Shown here in pieces: positions 1 through 11,465 of a stretch of DNA of 64,000 nt. Under the pieces are notes generated by a model. It was not told where the DNA came from and made no database searches. It saw only the letters and a list, made by a program, of their open reading frames with translations. The stretch is from Dasyornis broadbenti (Eukaryota; Chordata; Aves; Passeriformes; Dasyornithidae): NCBI GenBank assembly GCA_013397935.1, contig VZRN01006407.1, forward strand, positions 375,201 through 439,200, in the 5' to 3' direction. The position numbers and the translations under genes are program-made. Numbering within the stretch: the stretch's first letter is position 1; each line of letters begins with the position of its first letter.

Positions 1-2380
1 TTTTTTTGTGCAGGGGGTCACTCACAGACCTGCAGGGGAGTTTTAGCTGCATCAACCAGAAGAATAACATAATCATGATTATTAATGTAACATGTAATGG
101 CAGATCCTATTATACATATATCTATATATAACAGTAAAGAGGCTTGCTCTCTTGTGCATTAATATTGATTTAGAGATGAGATCACTGGCCACAGAATTTA
201 CTGCAGCTTTGGTTTCAATTGCAAGTAAAATTATTAAAGCATGTCCTATTTTTAAGAGCAGGCCCTTTCAGTTGCAATAGAGAGTTTCTCCGTGGCTGAT
301 CTAAACTGGTTCATACAGTAAATATGAGATCACTGGAGTTGTTACAGTTTTGGGATGATGACAAGCCTGATAAGCAGATGAGAGACATATTTGTAGATGC
401 TCTGTCAAAGCTTCTCTGTCAAAGCTATTCATTTGTCCACTTACTGTTATGCTTGCTTCTCCTGAACAGAGGTTCAACCCCAAACAAAAATCATCTGAGA
501 ACTTTTGAGTGAGGTAAGAGCTCAGGTTTAAAAAATTAACCAACATGGCTGATGGACACATATTTTGTCTGTTGGCACCCCTTTATGTGAAGAACTGCAA
601 TGTTATGATAAGTCTTCCATATAAGTTGTGAATCCATCAATATTTAATGAAAATAATCTGCTATCTTTTCTAGCAAAATTTTTTGTGCATTTTTCAGATC
701 GTTGACAAAAGCATTGTATGGTGAAAGAACAGATCTGACACATTAAAACATATTTACTGTTATATCTCCCCATGTCTAAACTAAATGGGTTTTAATGCAC
801 TCATTTGATGTCAAGTTGCTGATTTCACTAATCACTGTAACTTTTTCATTGAAATGTTGGCTAGTTCCGAATTTAATATTTTGTTGGAATACATTATAGC
901 AGCAGTCTTGCTTGTAACAATTAAACATTCAAACTTGGGATTGATTTTAACCTGTTCAGATAGTATTGATGCTTTTTTAAAAAAAATCTGTCTCTGCTCA
1001 TTTTCTTCTAATTCTGTATTAAACAATCATCAGCCACTCTACTTTGCCCCAGGGTTGATGTCAACCTAATGGACCCCTTATTACTGGTGCAAGGTAACTG
1101 AAATGGTAACAAAGTGCTGGAGGTGGGGGCTGTTTGTTTTTTTTCCTCTAGAATTTCATCAAGATATCTTAGAGTCAATGAAAACCACCACCAAGGAATC
1201 TAAGGGCTTCTTCTCCAGTGCATCATTTTGCTGTAGATCAATTATCAGTACTTGCCGACATCAAAAATTCTAATACAAATTGTTGCTCTTTATCATCTTT
1301 ATCATCATCATTTAAGATTCCAGCTGGAAAATGTGTGAAAATTAAAACAGAGTTGCCTTTCCCCTTCCCTGTCTTTTTCATCTTTCTGCCCCTAAACACA
1401 AAAAAGAAATTGCTTATAAAATAAAATAAATATGCAAACTTTCAGAAGGCCTTAATTTGCATGCTTGATGGTCAAGAACTCTTTCTACTTCTTCCTCTCT
1501 TATTAATTCTAAAATTCTACAATATTAATATAAAATTTATTACTGTCATTAATAATATCTTCTTTTTTACAATCAGTACACACTCACTTTGCTCATATGT
1601 GCATACACATGTGTGAGAGAACTTTGGCATATATGTATGTGTAGCTGCTTTCATTTCCAGAATCAGCTTGTGGTTTCAACCACTGTGGCCTTTTGCAGAT
1701 GTGAAAGTGTAGATTTCTGAATACCTATTAAAATGTTCTTAAACAATTTCTGATTATTATTCATGTGTTTTTAATTAAATTCTGCCTCCTGCCTGATCTG
1801 GTTCATAATTGTTTTCAGCCTTTTGAAACTGGCCCTTTGAAAATATCAAGTGTAGATATTGCTGGTTTGGACTTCTTTCTTTTTAATCATTGCAAATATT
1901 AAACAAAATCACCTCTCTTCCAGGCTAATGATATTGCCTATGAAGTATAATTAATATCAAGTAAATTGTTTCATATCCTTGAGATTTTTGCATTTGCATT
2001 CTTATCCCTGATTGATTTATGTAAATGAATTTGGGAAGAATTAGCATCATGTAATGCAGCTTGTAAAAGTAAAGTCAGTGCAAAGAAGAACCATTTAAGG
2101 AGTAGCAGAAGCCAAGTTGTTTTGGAGGTGAAAGCTCAAGACCAACCTTTTCCCTACGAGACCTGACTTTTTCTCTGTTAGGGTTAGTGCTGCACTGACT
2201 CCCTGCCCGCCACACTAAGGTGTTACCAGCATGCAGTTCTGTTACTTACATGTTTTAAAAATATTGAGACAATCATTTTCCTCTAAACACTGTAATGTAA
2301 ATATAATCCTCAGCATCAAATGAAGAAATTATGTTTGTGCCTTTAAAAATATACAAGTCAGACACTCAAGTGGTTTGATT
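1..2380. other. AT-rich non-coding DNA, no gene seen
   Basis: No recognisable exon, RNA gene or interspersed repeat was seen. The sequence is AT-rich with scattered ATATAT and short T runs. Open frames here are 60-86 codons at most and match no family I know. It could be intergenic or intronic; nothing in the sequence decides between these. Confidence 0.6.
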
Positions 2381-2430
2381 TGCTTTGGTTTGCTTTGGTT
2401 TGCTTTGGTTTGCTTTGGTTTGCTTTGGTT
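2381..2430. repeat. Decamer tandem repeat (TGCTTTGGTT)5
   Basis: Five exact copies of the 10-mer TGCTTTGGTT run head to tail. They are preceded by a degenerate copy (TGGTTTGATT at 2371-2380) and followed by a T run. Five copies without a mismatch suggest recent expansion by replication slippage. No function is implied. Confidence 0.95.
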
Positions 2431-4127
2431 TTTTTTAACAAAATTCATGAAAGCAGAAAACTTGGATGAGGAAGACACTTTTCTCTGATGACATAATTAT
2501 ATGACTATTTTATTTTCTTTTGCCAAAGCCAAGTAAAACAGAGCTCTCAGATTTTTATCTTGCAGTGGTAACTGTCAGCTCTGGAGTGTCAGAACCATCC
2601 TGCAGGAATCTGACATCTGTGGAATGCAATGAAATGGAAAACATACGCTTATTTTTCCCTCTAAAATATCTGCATTTTGGGTAGATCTTTTGATCAGTCA
2701 TTGGACTCTGAAAGACAGAAATTAATGGTACAGTAGACATAAATAACCCCAGAGACATCAGCACATGGTAAAAGCTTTCACAGAAAATCTGCTCTTCCCT
2801 CTTACATCTGACTGCAGGTGCATTAATTTCCAGCAGTGCTCTCAGCAGGTTGGGCAGGCAGATCTGCAGGTCATGCTGACAGCATAGTCTGATCTCATCT
2901 CCTTACCCTAAAGACCTTGGGCCTCACAGTCATGAAGTCTGTGGCATCTGCTGGTGAAGGTGTCACCAGTTCACCCTTTTATCCATCTTGTTGGGGTTCA
3001 CGATTGCTTGCTACAGCCAGACCTCTAACATCTTCCACCAAAATCTGTCCTTCACAGGACAAACACGACAAACTAAGGCCCACAGCTATGAAGAAAGCTA
3101 CAGTGGAAGAAACAGACTGGTTGAACAGACATGGTGGGTTTTGCCCAGGTGTAATGCAGAGGAGGAACAGTGACTTAGAGCATCACAAACCTCCATCTGT
3201 CACACAGTGGGTGCCTAAAGTAGGTCTACTGTGCTCAGCAAAAAGGGTGGTTAAATAAAATAGATGGTTAAACCTGTATCCTCATCTTTTGTGCTTTTGC
3301 CTGACTTGTGTGGCCTTGAATCGATGCTCTGGGTGACCAGGGTCAGAAACAGAGGTAAGGTGCAGAATCTGGCTCTATCAGGCTTCACAGCTCTCACAGA
3401 GTGCCTCTAGAGGTGCAGGGAGCAAAGGTGAACTTGGAAATGAAAATCTGGATCTCTTCCACATGAAAAAAAAAAAAAAAAGAAGAAAGAGAGCACCTTA
3501 TGATATAATTTAAAATAAAAGGGCTTGCTTCAACTTTCTTGAGACAAAATTAAAGTATTATATTTTGCAGAAAAGTGTAGGATCTTCCTGTAGAAAAATT
3601 CTCACTCAGCTGTAATGAAGAGATTTCCCAGTTCCTTCCATCTCTGCTACAGCTTTCTGCACTTTGTCTGTGACTTAACATTTTGAGAGGGAAAAAAAAA
3701 TCCTCACACAAAACCTGTGGCTTACTGAGTCACTTACTGGCACAGGGCCATGTTTAAATATCTTCCTGAAGTGGTTGGCTTGGCTCACCCTATCTCTGAG
3801 GATTTCTAATGGATTTCTCTGCCTGAAATTAGGCCAAGTAGTTTCCTCAAAAGAATTGAAAATCTTAAAGGGTTACTACCATTCCTTGTCAGTTTAAATT
3901 TATCAGCTGATTTCATCTATGGATTTGTAATGCTCCTCCTTCCCCCCACCCAAAATAACGGGTTTCTGATTGTTCTCTATTACATTGCCTCTGTTCTGAA
4001 AATAACCCAGAACTTCTCTGGCTGTTTCTACACTCATGGGGCTGGTATTCACCCATGAAACAGCTGACTGCTGGCTCAGTAACACAGTACCAGTTCAATA
4101 AACCACCTTTCTCAGTGTCTCATACAA
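2431..4127. other. Unique non-coding DNA with a poly-A run
   Basis: No gene was recognised. A run of 16 A lies at 3466-3481. A 113-codon open frame at 2917-3258 starts with TTG and shows no domain, so I do not call it a gene. From about 2900 to 3450 the sequence is somewhat less AT-rich than its surroundings, without identifiable content. Confidence 0.55.
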
Positions 4128-4310
4128 TTCCCTGGAGGACAGTCAAGCAGTGGAGCAGGCTGCCCAGAGAGGCTGGGCAGGCTCCATCCATCCTTTGGAG
4201 GTTTCAAACCCTGCAGATCCTGTGCTGACCCCATAACTGCCCCTGCTGTGAGCAGGAGGTTGGACCCCTCTGGAGGTCCATTCCAGCCTGCACGATACCA
4301 CAGTACTTTC
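4128..4310 (+). mobile_element. CR1 LINE, 3' end fragment
   Basis: The stretch reads like the 3' untranslated end of an avian CR1. It has 'GGAGCAGGCTGCCCAGAGAG' near 4152, then 'GAGGTTGGACCCCTCTGGAG' near 4256, then 'TCCATTCCAGCCTGCACGAT'. These correspond to the conserved CR1 words for 'lone amino terminus of the tail', namely the CCCAGAGA, GGTTGGAC and CCTTCCAACC blocks. The copy is 5'-truncated, as most CR1 copies are, and clearly diverged. The terminal octamer repeats are lost. Orientation is plus. The family assignment is firm; the exact ends are uncertain by some tens of bases. Confidence 0.85.
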
Positions 4311-7300
4311 CTGGGTGTCTGTTCAGCAACTGGTTTGGTTTTATTTTAATACAATATTAAAATTCATTTATAGTTAAAAGTTTTGTCCATATCCAGAAAT
4401 TCAACCATAGCTTCCAAAATACACAGCTATGCAAACATAGATCACTGCATAATCAAGTTGCACTTTGAGATTTTCTTTGCATAAAATTAGGTAAATAATC
4501 AGAGCTATCTCATCACTTGTCATAAACATGATAGTTCTATATCAATTCAGTCTTCTGTTTCTCCACTCACCTGGCATCTTTTTCACCTACACGGTCTTAC
4601 TGACAAACAGCAGTAGCACACAGCATTATGATATCAATTGCTGTTGAATTGAAACTGTGTTTTCCCGTAATGAAAACCTGCCTCCGCTTTTATAGACACA
4701 CTCTTACCTTTGAATCTAATACTTTCTGACACTGTCTGGGAGAGTCTAACCAAATGTGTTTCTCTATATTTTTTGTCTTCAAAATGAGTGTCAAATTTTC
4801 TTGTGGCAACTGATTCTCACCTCAGAAACATAAAATAGCCCAGCTCATACAGATGTCTACAAGAATGAGCACATTTTCCAACTCCACAGGAATATTTTCC
4901 TTGACATGTGCCACAAATTAATATTTTTCTGAGAAATCAAAAATATTTGCTTTCAATTTGAGATGCAATTACTTTTGCAGCCCTATTAAGACTAGGGATA
5001 TTAAATAAATTATAGACTGCCAAGTACTAAAGCCCTCGCTAAGGACTTGATTGCACCGGAGTGTCAGAAATTCATAATGTAAGGTACAGAGCTGTCCAAG
5101 AGGGGAGGATTCATAGGAATCCCACCTCCATTTTTAAATTCAGGTTTTTATATGGAAACACTGTTCCTAAGAAAATTCTCACTCTTTGAAATTTTCAAGG
5201 ATGATTTGCTATGTATTCTGTTCTAGAGAGAAGTGTGCATATCCAATACTGTGAGGATTTGTATAAAATCAGTTTCTGCTGTTTATTTCAATCTCACTAC
5301 TTCTCTTAATTTATTTGAAAATTCATTTTAGTGTAACCTCCCATGAGAAGTCAATACACTGTTTATATCTTTGGTGTTTGCTAAAAATTTGCATTTATTC
5401 AGCTTAGGCAAGCTAGAAGCATAACCAGTAATGCTGAAGAGCTGATGGCAATTTTTACTGGAAAACACAAAACATAGTGAATGTTTCCGTGCAATATTTG
5501 TTAAAAATATTTCTGAGGCTTGTGCAAGACCACTTTGAGTTCTATACAAAACATCTCACACATTCATACTAAATATGTTAATATACAATTACTTATATAA
5601 AACCATACAAAATCCTAGACTTGTGAAATTGGTCTGATTTTTGGCATTCATTTCAGAGGAAAAAAAAGGTCATTCAGTGTGAATTTCCAAAAGTAATACA
5701 ATAACCTTTGAAAAGTGTTAACATAGTACTTCCTAGCAAATTAATCTGTAGTTCAAAATAAACAGTAGAAGGGGAAACGTGTCCTTAGTGGGATTCTGGA
5801 TCTATTCTGTGTGACAACAGCAAATATTCTAACCTGTAAATTAGTTAGAAGTGTAGCACAGTATGACATTTCTTTAGTTTAAAATCACTGAATTTGTAAT
5901 GCGGTCACTTCTATAGACAGAACTGTTTCTGTGGGATGCATGTAAAACATTTCTTCACCTAATCAAAAACTGTAACAAACTGTATGATGTCCAATGAGAC
6001 CACATATTAGGCTAATCTAAAATGCCATGGAACCACAGACTAATGAAGAAAGGATTGAAAAAATTAACCCAGTTTTCCTCTGTTATCAGTGGACACTAGG
6101 AGACCATGTGTCAGGTGAAGACACTCAGTCCTTGATTCTGCTGAATCCACAGAATTGTTTGATATCATTATTATTTGTCCTTAAAATACTATATGTGAAT
6201 ACTGTGTAGCTTTTATTCTTTTTGCTCTGTCTCAAAACACCTTGCAAATGGGACAGATATCTTTACTGGTTTTATATAAAGAAAATATTCATTCTTGTTG
6301 CATATCTTAACATTCTTATATCCTTTACCTTCTATTGTAAAATATATTTTAAAAATTATTTATAAAAGGAAAATAAATTAAGTCAGAGAGAAGAAAGGTG
6401 TCAGAATACTCCTTTTGATGATGGGACTATTCATATTATTACAGTTCAGTATTTCTCTAAGCTGGGCAGAATCCAGGGTGTAGTTTGTATCTATCAAGGC
6501 ACTGGGGTTGAGATGTGACATGTTTCCATCAGGCAAACCCAGCACCATCTTTTAGGTATAAGCACATTTCTCTCAGATTGTTACTGTGAAAATTGTTAAA
6601 GTAGAGGATGCATATCTGGTTTTTTTCCTTCAATATTTATAAACCTTGTCCCATTGGGCCAGCAGCAGGTTAGCAAGAATAACAAAAGCTTTTCAGTACA
6701 TTGAAAGAAAAAGCCTTACACAGTCAGTAGCTCTCGTCTGCAGCCGTCCCTCATGGCACTTAAATGTCATTTCAAACTTCACTTCATCACCTTGGCGAGC
6801 TAATGCACTCTACAGCCTCACCAGATGTATTTCTCTCAGATGCAGTAAGCACTTCACATGGCTTCACCCTCTCACCCCCCCTGCTGAGAAACAGTCTTGA
6901 GAGGATATTTATATGTTAAATTGCAGGAGAACTATGGATGAGAAATACCAGTTCTATTATAGCCTATGAACTGATCTACATTTCTTTCAGTGCAGTGAAA
7001 TGGGGTCACTTAATTAGAGACATGCAAACCAGGGAGGAAAAAACAGTGGATTATCTATTGTACAGCAGGAGCCAGATGCCAAGGATATACTTGAAAGAGA
7101 AGCAACCAAGAAAACAAGAGAATTATACTGGTAAAACCATATACAACACATACCTGTCTCTCAAGATCATCTGCAGTCAAGACTTGATTGTCTTCTGAAA
7201 TGTATTACCTACAAGTGTGAATCCATTGAATTTAATTACATTTATTTCTGGTTTTACCAATCTGATGAGTGATAGAGGTCCATGTACTGGTGGCCAATCA

Positions 7301-7370
7301 TTATCTTTTCTGCTAAGATCAATACTGCCTTTCTGCCAAGTAAAGTGTGTTCCTTGGGTGTGACTTCTCA
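4311..7370. other. AT-rich non-coding DNA, no gene seen
   Basis: Three kilobases hold no recognisable exon, RNA gene or transposon. Open frames reach only 86 codons and carry no known domain. Sequence is strongly AT-rich, with many AATAAA-like words that have no supporting context. Confidence 0.6.
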
Positions 7371-8720
7371 TAGAATCACAGAATCATTTCAGTTGGAAAA
7401 GAGTTTTAAGAACATTAAGTCCAACTGTTAACCCAGCACTGCCAATTCAGCCACCAAACAATGCCTCCAAATGCAACATCTACACATCTCTTAAATACGT
7501 GCAGGAATCTGACTCCACCACTTCCCTGGGCAGCCTGTTCCAATGCTTGACAGTCTTTTTGATCAAGAAATATTTCCTAATACCCAGCCTAAACCTCCCC
7601 ATGTCTCTTCCTCTTGTTCTGACACCACTTGCCTGGAGAATAGCCCAATCCCCACCTGGCTACAACCTCCTTTCAGGGACTTGTAGATATTGACAAGGTC
7701 ACCCCTGAGCCTCCTTTTCTCCAGGATAAACACCCCCAGCTCACTCAGCAACTCCTCATATGACTCACCCTCTAGACCAGCTCCATGGTCTTTCTCTGGA
7801 CTCACTTCAGCATCTCAATGTCTTTCAAGCAGTGAGGTGCCCAGAAATGGACACAGGATTTGAGGTGTGGCCTCACCAGTGCTGAGTACAGGTGAAAAAT
7901 CACTGCCCTGGTCCTGCTGGGACTATTATTTCTGACACAGGCCAGGATGCCATTGGCCTTCTTGGCCACCTAGGCACACTCTGGTTCATGTTCAGCTGCA
8001 GTTGACCAATACCCTCAGCTCCTTTTCCTCTTGGCCACTTTCCAGGCACTCTGTCCCAGCCTGTAGCACTGCAGGGGGTTGTTGTGACCCAAATGCAGGA
8101 CCTGGCACTTGGCCTTGTTCAACCTCGTACAATTGGCCTCAGCATCAATCTAGCCTGTCCAGATCCCCCTGCAGCGCTGTTCTGCCCTCCAGCAGATCAA
8201 CACTCCCACCCAACTTGGTGTCACCTGTGAAGTGCCTGAGAATTCCCTCAGTCCACTCATCCAGATCCTCAGTAAAGGTATTAAATAAGACTGGCCCCAT
8301 AAAGAGGCCTGGGGAACCCCACTAGTGAGCAGACACCAACAGGATGTAATTCCATTCACCACCCCTCTCTGAGACTTGACATCCAGTTTTTCACCCATCA
8401 AAGGGTTCACCATGTGAAGCCAGTTTTTCCAGGAGAATGCTGTGGGAAGTGGTGTCAAAGGCCTTACTAAAGCCTAGGCAAACAAGGTTCACAGCTTTTC
8501 CCTCATCCATTCAGCAGGTCACCCTAGAAGGAGTTCAAGTTTGTCAAGCAGGACCCACCTTTCCTAAACCCATCCTGGCTGGGCCTGATTCCCTGGTTGT
8601 CCTGTACATGCCACATGACAGCATTCAAGATTATCTACTCTATGAACTTGCCCAGCACTGAGGGATGAATCCTGAGGTTCTCCTTCCAACCCTTCTTTTT
8701 CCCCAAGTTTCAGCCAAAAC
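7371..8720 (-). mobile_element. CR1 LINE, 1.3-kb copy with decayed ORF2 reverse transcriptase
   Basis: This is the longest CR1 copy in the window and lies on the minus strand, so its 3' end is at 7371 (TAGAATCACAGAATCATTT, the reverse complement of the CR1 terminal repeat). Reading the minus strand, pieces of ORF2 are visible: FSKAFDT of the reverse transcriptase at 8451-8471, TSGVPQ at 8309-8326, and [10 protein letters not shown] near the C-terminus at 7692-7724. In intact CR1 the protein is a reverse transcriptase with an endonuclease that drives target-primed copying. Here the pieces lie in different frames with stops between them, so the copy is dead. The endonuclease and ORF1 are absent, consistent with 5' truncation. 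From 8660 to 8720 the match continues with deletions until the LTR at 8721 interrupts it. CR1 identity is by family knowledge; no alignment was run. Confidence 0.93.
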
Positions 8721-8977
8721 TGTCTGTTTATCTTTGGCTGGACAAAGCTGTTGTATTGGATCTGACTGGGGTAAAGCTCGCAGCCCTCCCAGTGTTGTGC
8801 TTTGCATTGGTAGCTGGAAGGGTGCTGATAACAGAGCAGTGTTTTGGCTACTGCTGAGCAGCGCTGTCCCTCTGACATTCCTTCCCCCACCAAAGGGATG
8901 GGAGTGGGCAAGATCCTGGGAGGGGACACAACCAGGCCAGCTGACCCAAATCAACCAAAGGGATATTCCACACCATA

Positions 8978-8999
8978 TGACGACTGCTCAGATATAAAA
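8978..8999 (+). promoter_or_regulatory. LTR core promoter: decayed CRE-like site and TATA box
   Basis: TATAAAA at 8993-8999 lies 15 bases after TGACGACT (8978-8985). My recollection of the family is that a full CRE palindrome TGACGTCA stands at this place; if so, this copy has lost it. Transcription would start near 9025 and run rightward. Activity is inferred only. Confidence 0.6.
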
Positions 9000-9189
9000 G
9001 CTTAGGGAGCGAGAAGGAAGGGGGACATTCATGACTCTTCAATGTTTGCGTCTCGAAGGAACCATTGCACACGCTGAAGCCCAGCTTCCCAGGTGTCCGA
9101 CCATCGCTTGCTGACGGGAAGTAGAGACTGATCTTTTTTTCCTTAGCTTATGGACATGCAGACTCTTGCTCATGTCTTTCCTTCACTGC

Positions 9190-9195
9190 AATAAA
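9190..9195 (+). terminator. LTR polyadenylation signal AATAAA
   Basis: A canonical AATAAA lies about 200 bases after the TATA box and is followed at 9211-9226 by a GT/T-rich stretch (CTGCTGGTTGTTTTCC) suitable as a downstream element. This defines the R region of the LTR. Whether it ends any transcript today is unknown. Confidence 0.7.
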
Positions 9196-9309
9196 ACTGC
9201 CTTATCTCACCTGCTGGTTGTTTTCCTTCTCATTTTCCTCCCTTCCCAATGGGAGTGATAGAGCAGCTCAGTGGGTACCTGGTACCCAGCCAAGGTTCAA
9301 CTCACTACA

Positions 9310-11019
9310 GCTGTTCAGCCAGAACAGTTTTCTCCCTCACCAGCTCCTCTTTCAGCACATGGAGATGAAAGCACTTGTAAAATTTTCTTCTTGAAGAATG
9401 TCCTCAGTAGAAGACATTGATGGCCTGGGTAGTTTTCAGGCACAGTTTCATTGAATTGCATGTATACACAGAACAGATAGGTGGAGAATTACCAGGCAGC
9501 TGTGACAGCCCAAATCCAACCAGAAGTCCTAAGTGCAAGACTGTCTGGGAACAACTCCAATCAAATCTACCACAAGCACTTTTAGCATTGACACCACACT
9601 TTATCTAGATGGGAAACAAGTGAACAAAAAACCAAAATCCCCAATATTTAAATTTTCTTAAATTTTCAGATGATTTTTTTACAATATTATAGATACTGTC
9701 ACAGCAGCATGTTATGTCATCACTCCTTTACTCTATAAGAATGTATTTTAAACATAGAAATGTACTTCCTCAAGAATGTGGAACATAAGCTCTTTATTAT
9801 TTTCATTATTCTTGAAATACACTTTTATAACAGCTCTTCGAGTGGCCATCAAACATTCCTTTGTTGAGGCAATTTTGAGAAGACTTATGAAAATATTTTA
9901 AAAATCCACTCTTTTTGAGATCACTGAACAATAAGTGTTGACTTTGCTGACAGAAATTGTGTCTTGGCAGCAATCCAGATGCCTGGAGACAGATTCTTTC
10001 ATGGATTTGAGACGGAACTGTTCCAGTGCTATCTCCATTCAAACCAGCTAGGGGCCTGGACCACAGCTAAACCTCAGATATACCTGCGTAGTTCACTGCC
10101 TACTTAAGGTGTGTCATAACTACAAAGCTGTGCACAGTTCTTTATACCATGCTCATAATCACTGAAAGGAACAGCACAGCAAACCATGCTTATTAGAAAC
10201 TTCTGCAAACTAGACACATTCCTAATATCTGGAGTATAATGTATTATTAACAACTAAGTAAATGAGTTACAGAACACAGGAAGATTATAATAATTATAAC
10301 GTGTTCCCAAAGCAAGATTAAACAGTCTCAAGAATGTAGCATGGTGTGCAGCTAAGCTGATTTATTCACAAGCTCAAGTAGTTTAGAGTAATGTCTTTAA
10401 AGGCTGGTGGAGCAAGGATACGAATTGAAAGTCAAATATTACTTTTTTTGTTTGCTTTCATTGTTCTATCTGCTTTCTTCCACTTTTTATCAGTGCTGCT
10501 CTAAGAGCAAAAATTGTAAAAGTGATTAACAGTAATTAAGAGAGAACTCTCATACAACATTTCATCTCCTGCATGATCCAAGGTGTGCAGCCCACTGTCA
10601 CACGCCACTGCTGGCACATAGCCCATAGGTGGAGTTTGGTTGGTTTAGAAGGGATACTGGAATCAAAGGCACTGATCATGACTCTCACTGCCTTTATACT
10701 GCCAAGCTGGATAATGCTCTCATTTCACTTCCTAAACTGAACTAAAAGGAAACTATTATCTTTTGCTAATCCCTTAGTTGAATAAAAGATGTTCATTAGT
10801 CTGTCAACACTTATGAGACAGTCATTGAAACCTGTCCTGAACACAGGAGTTCCCTCTGATATTACAGAAATCCCAAGACAAGATTTTCAGTGAATGTACA
10901 TCATAACTTCATGGAAACTAGTAGCATTACACTCATTTACACTATCTAAAGAGATAAGCCATATATACAAGGTTAAAATGGGATTTTGTTTCTGAAGAAT
11001 CAAGAAAAATCACTCAAGG
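9310..11019. other. Non-coding DNA after the LTR; first ~50 bp possibly residual CR1
   Basis: Bases 9314-9360 ('TTCAGCCAGAAC', 'CACCAGCTCCTCTTTCAGCA') weakly resemble the part of CR1 that would continue the interrupted copy, with internal deletions; this is tentative. After that I see no repeat, exon or RNA gene up to 11019. Confidence 0.45.
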
Positions 11020-11465
11020 CAGGTTTCTGGTGAGAGGATTGGAAGTACTGTCCTGTGAGGAGCAGCTGAGAGCTCTGGGTTTGTCCAGTCTGGACAAAGG
11101 GAGGCTGAGGGACCATCTCATTGCTCATGAAGCTTCCTGAGGTGAGGAAATGGAGAGGAAGGTACTGTGGTCTTCTTCCTGGGATCCAGTGAAAGGGCAC
11201 TTGGGAAAGATTCAGTGTTGTACCAGGAGAGGTTTAGGATGGAAATTAGGGAGCATTTCTTTACGAAGAGCGTGGTCAAACATTGGAACAGTCTTCCTAG
11301 AGGGTGGTAAATGCCCCAAGGATGTGTTAAAAAGTGTTTAAAAGGCATTTGGACGATGCCCTTAACAACATTCTTTAACTTTGGTCAGCCCAAAAGTAGT
11401 GAGGTAGTTGGACTAGATGACCACTCTAGGTTCCTTCCAACAGAAAGAGACAATTCTGTTCTTTT
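11020..11465 (+). mobile_element. CR1 LINE, 3' end (ORF2 tail plus 3' UTR)
   Basis: Plus-strand CR1 of about 445 bp. Recognisable blocks are 'GAGAGGTTTAGGATGGAAAT' near 11226, 'GAACAGTCTTCCTAGAGGGT' near 11285, 'TTGGACGATGCCCTTAACAA' near 11350, and 'GTTGGACTAGATGACCACTC' near 11408. It ends CCTTCCAACAGAAA...ATTCTGTTC. The ATTCTGTTC ending differs from the TATGATT ending of other copies here, so it belongs to a different CR1 subfamily. Frames are broken. A 9-bp inverted repeat around a single base at 11080-11098 is a peculiarity of this copy. Confidence 0.9.

Larger units (their letters stand above)
8721..9309 (+). mobile_element. Solo LTR, avian ERVL-like family
   Basis: A 589-bp block begins TGTCTG and ends CTACA, the TG...CA ends expected of a retroviral LTR. 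Inside are a TATA box (8993-8999) and an AATAAA signal (9190-9195). I recognise the family from memory by three blocks: TTTGGCTGGACAAAG near the start, 'GATATTCCACACCATATGAC' before the TATA box, and 'CTTATCTCACCTG' after the polyadenylation signal. The family name is not certain. No gag, pol, primer-binding site or second LTR is seen beside it, so it is a solo LTR left by recombination between two LTRs. It abuts the 5' side of the minus-strand CR1, in opposite orientation. A clean 4-6-bp target duplication is not visible at these ends. Confidence 0.85.

Noticed and set aside
2917..3258. 113-codon plus-strand frame in a less AT-rich segment
   Set aside because: TTG start, no domain, and no splice sites that would make it part of a gene.
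8002..8325. 107-codon plus-strand frame and other frames between 7.5 and 9.1 kb
   Set aside because: They are antisense or shifted readings of the CR1 element and the LTR.
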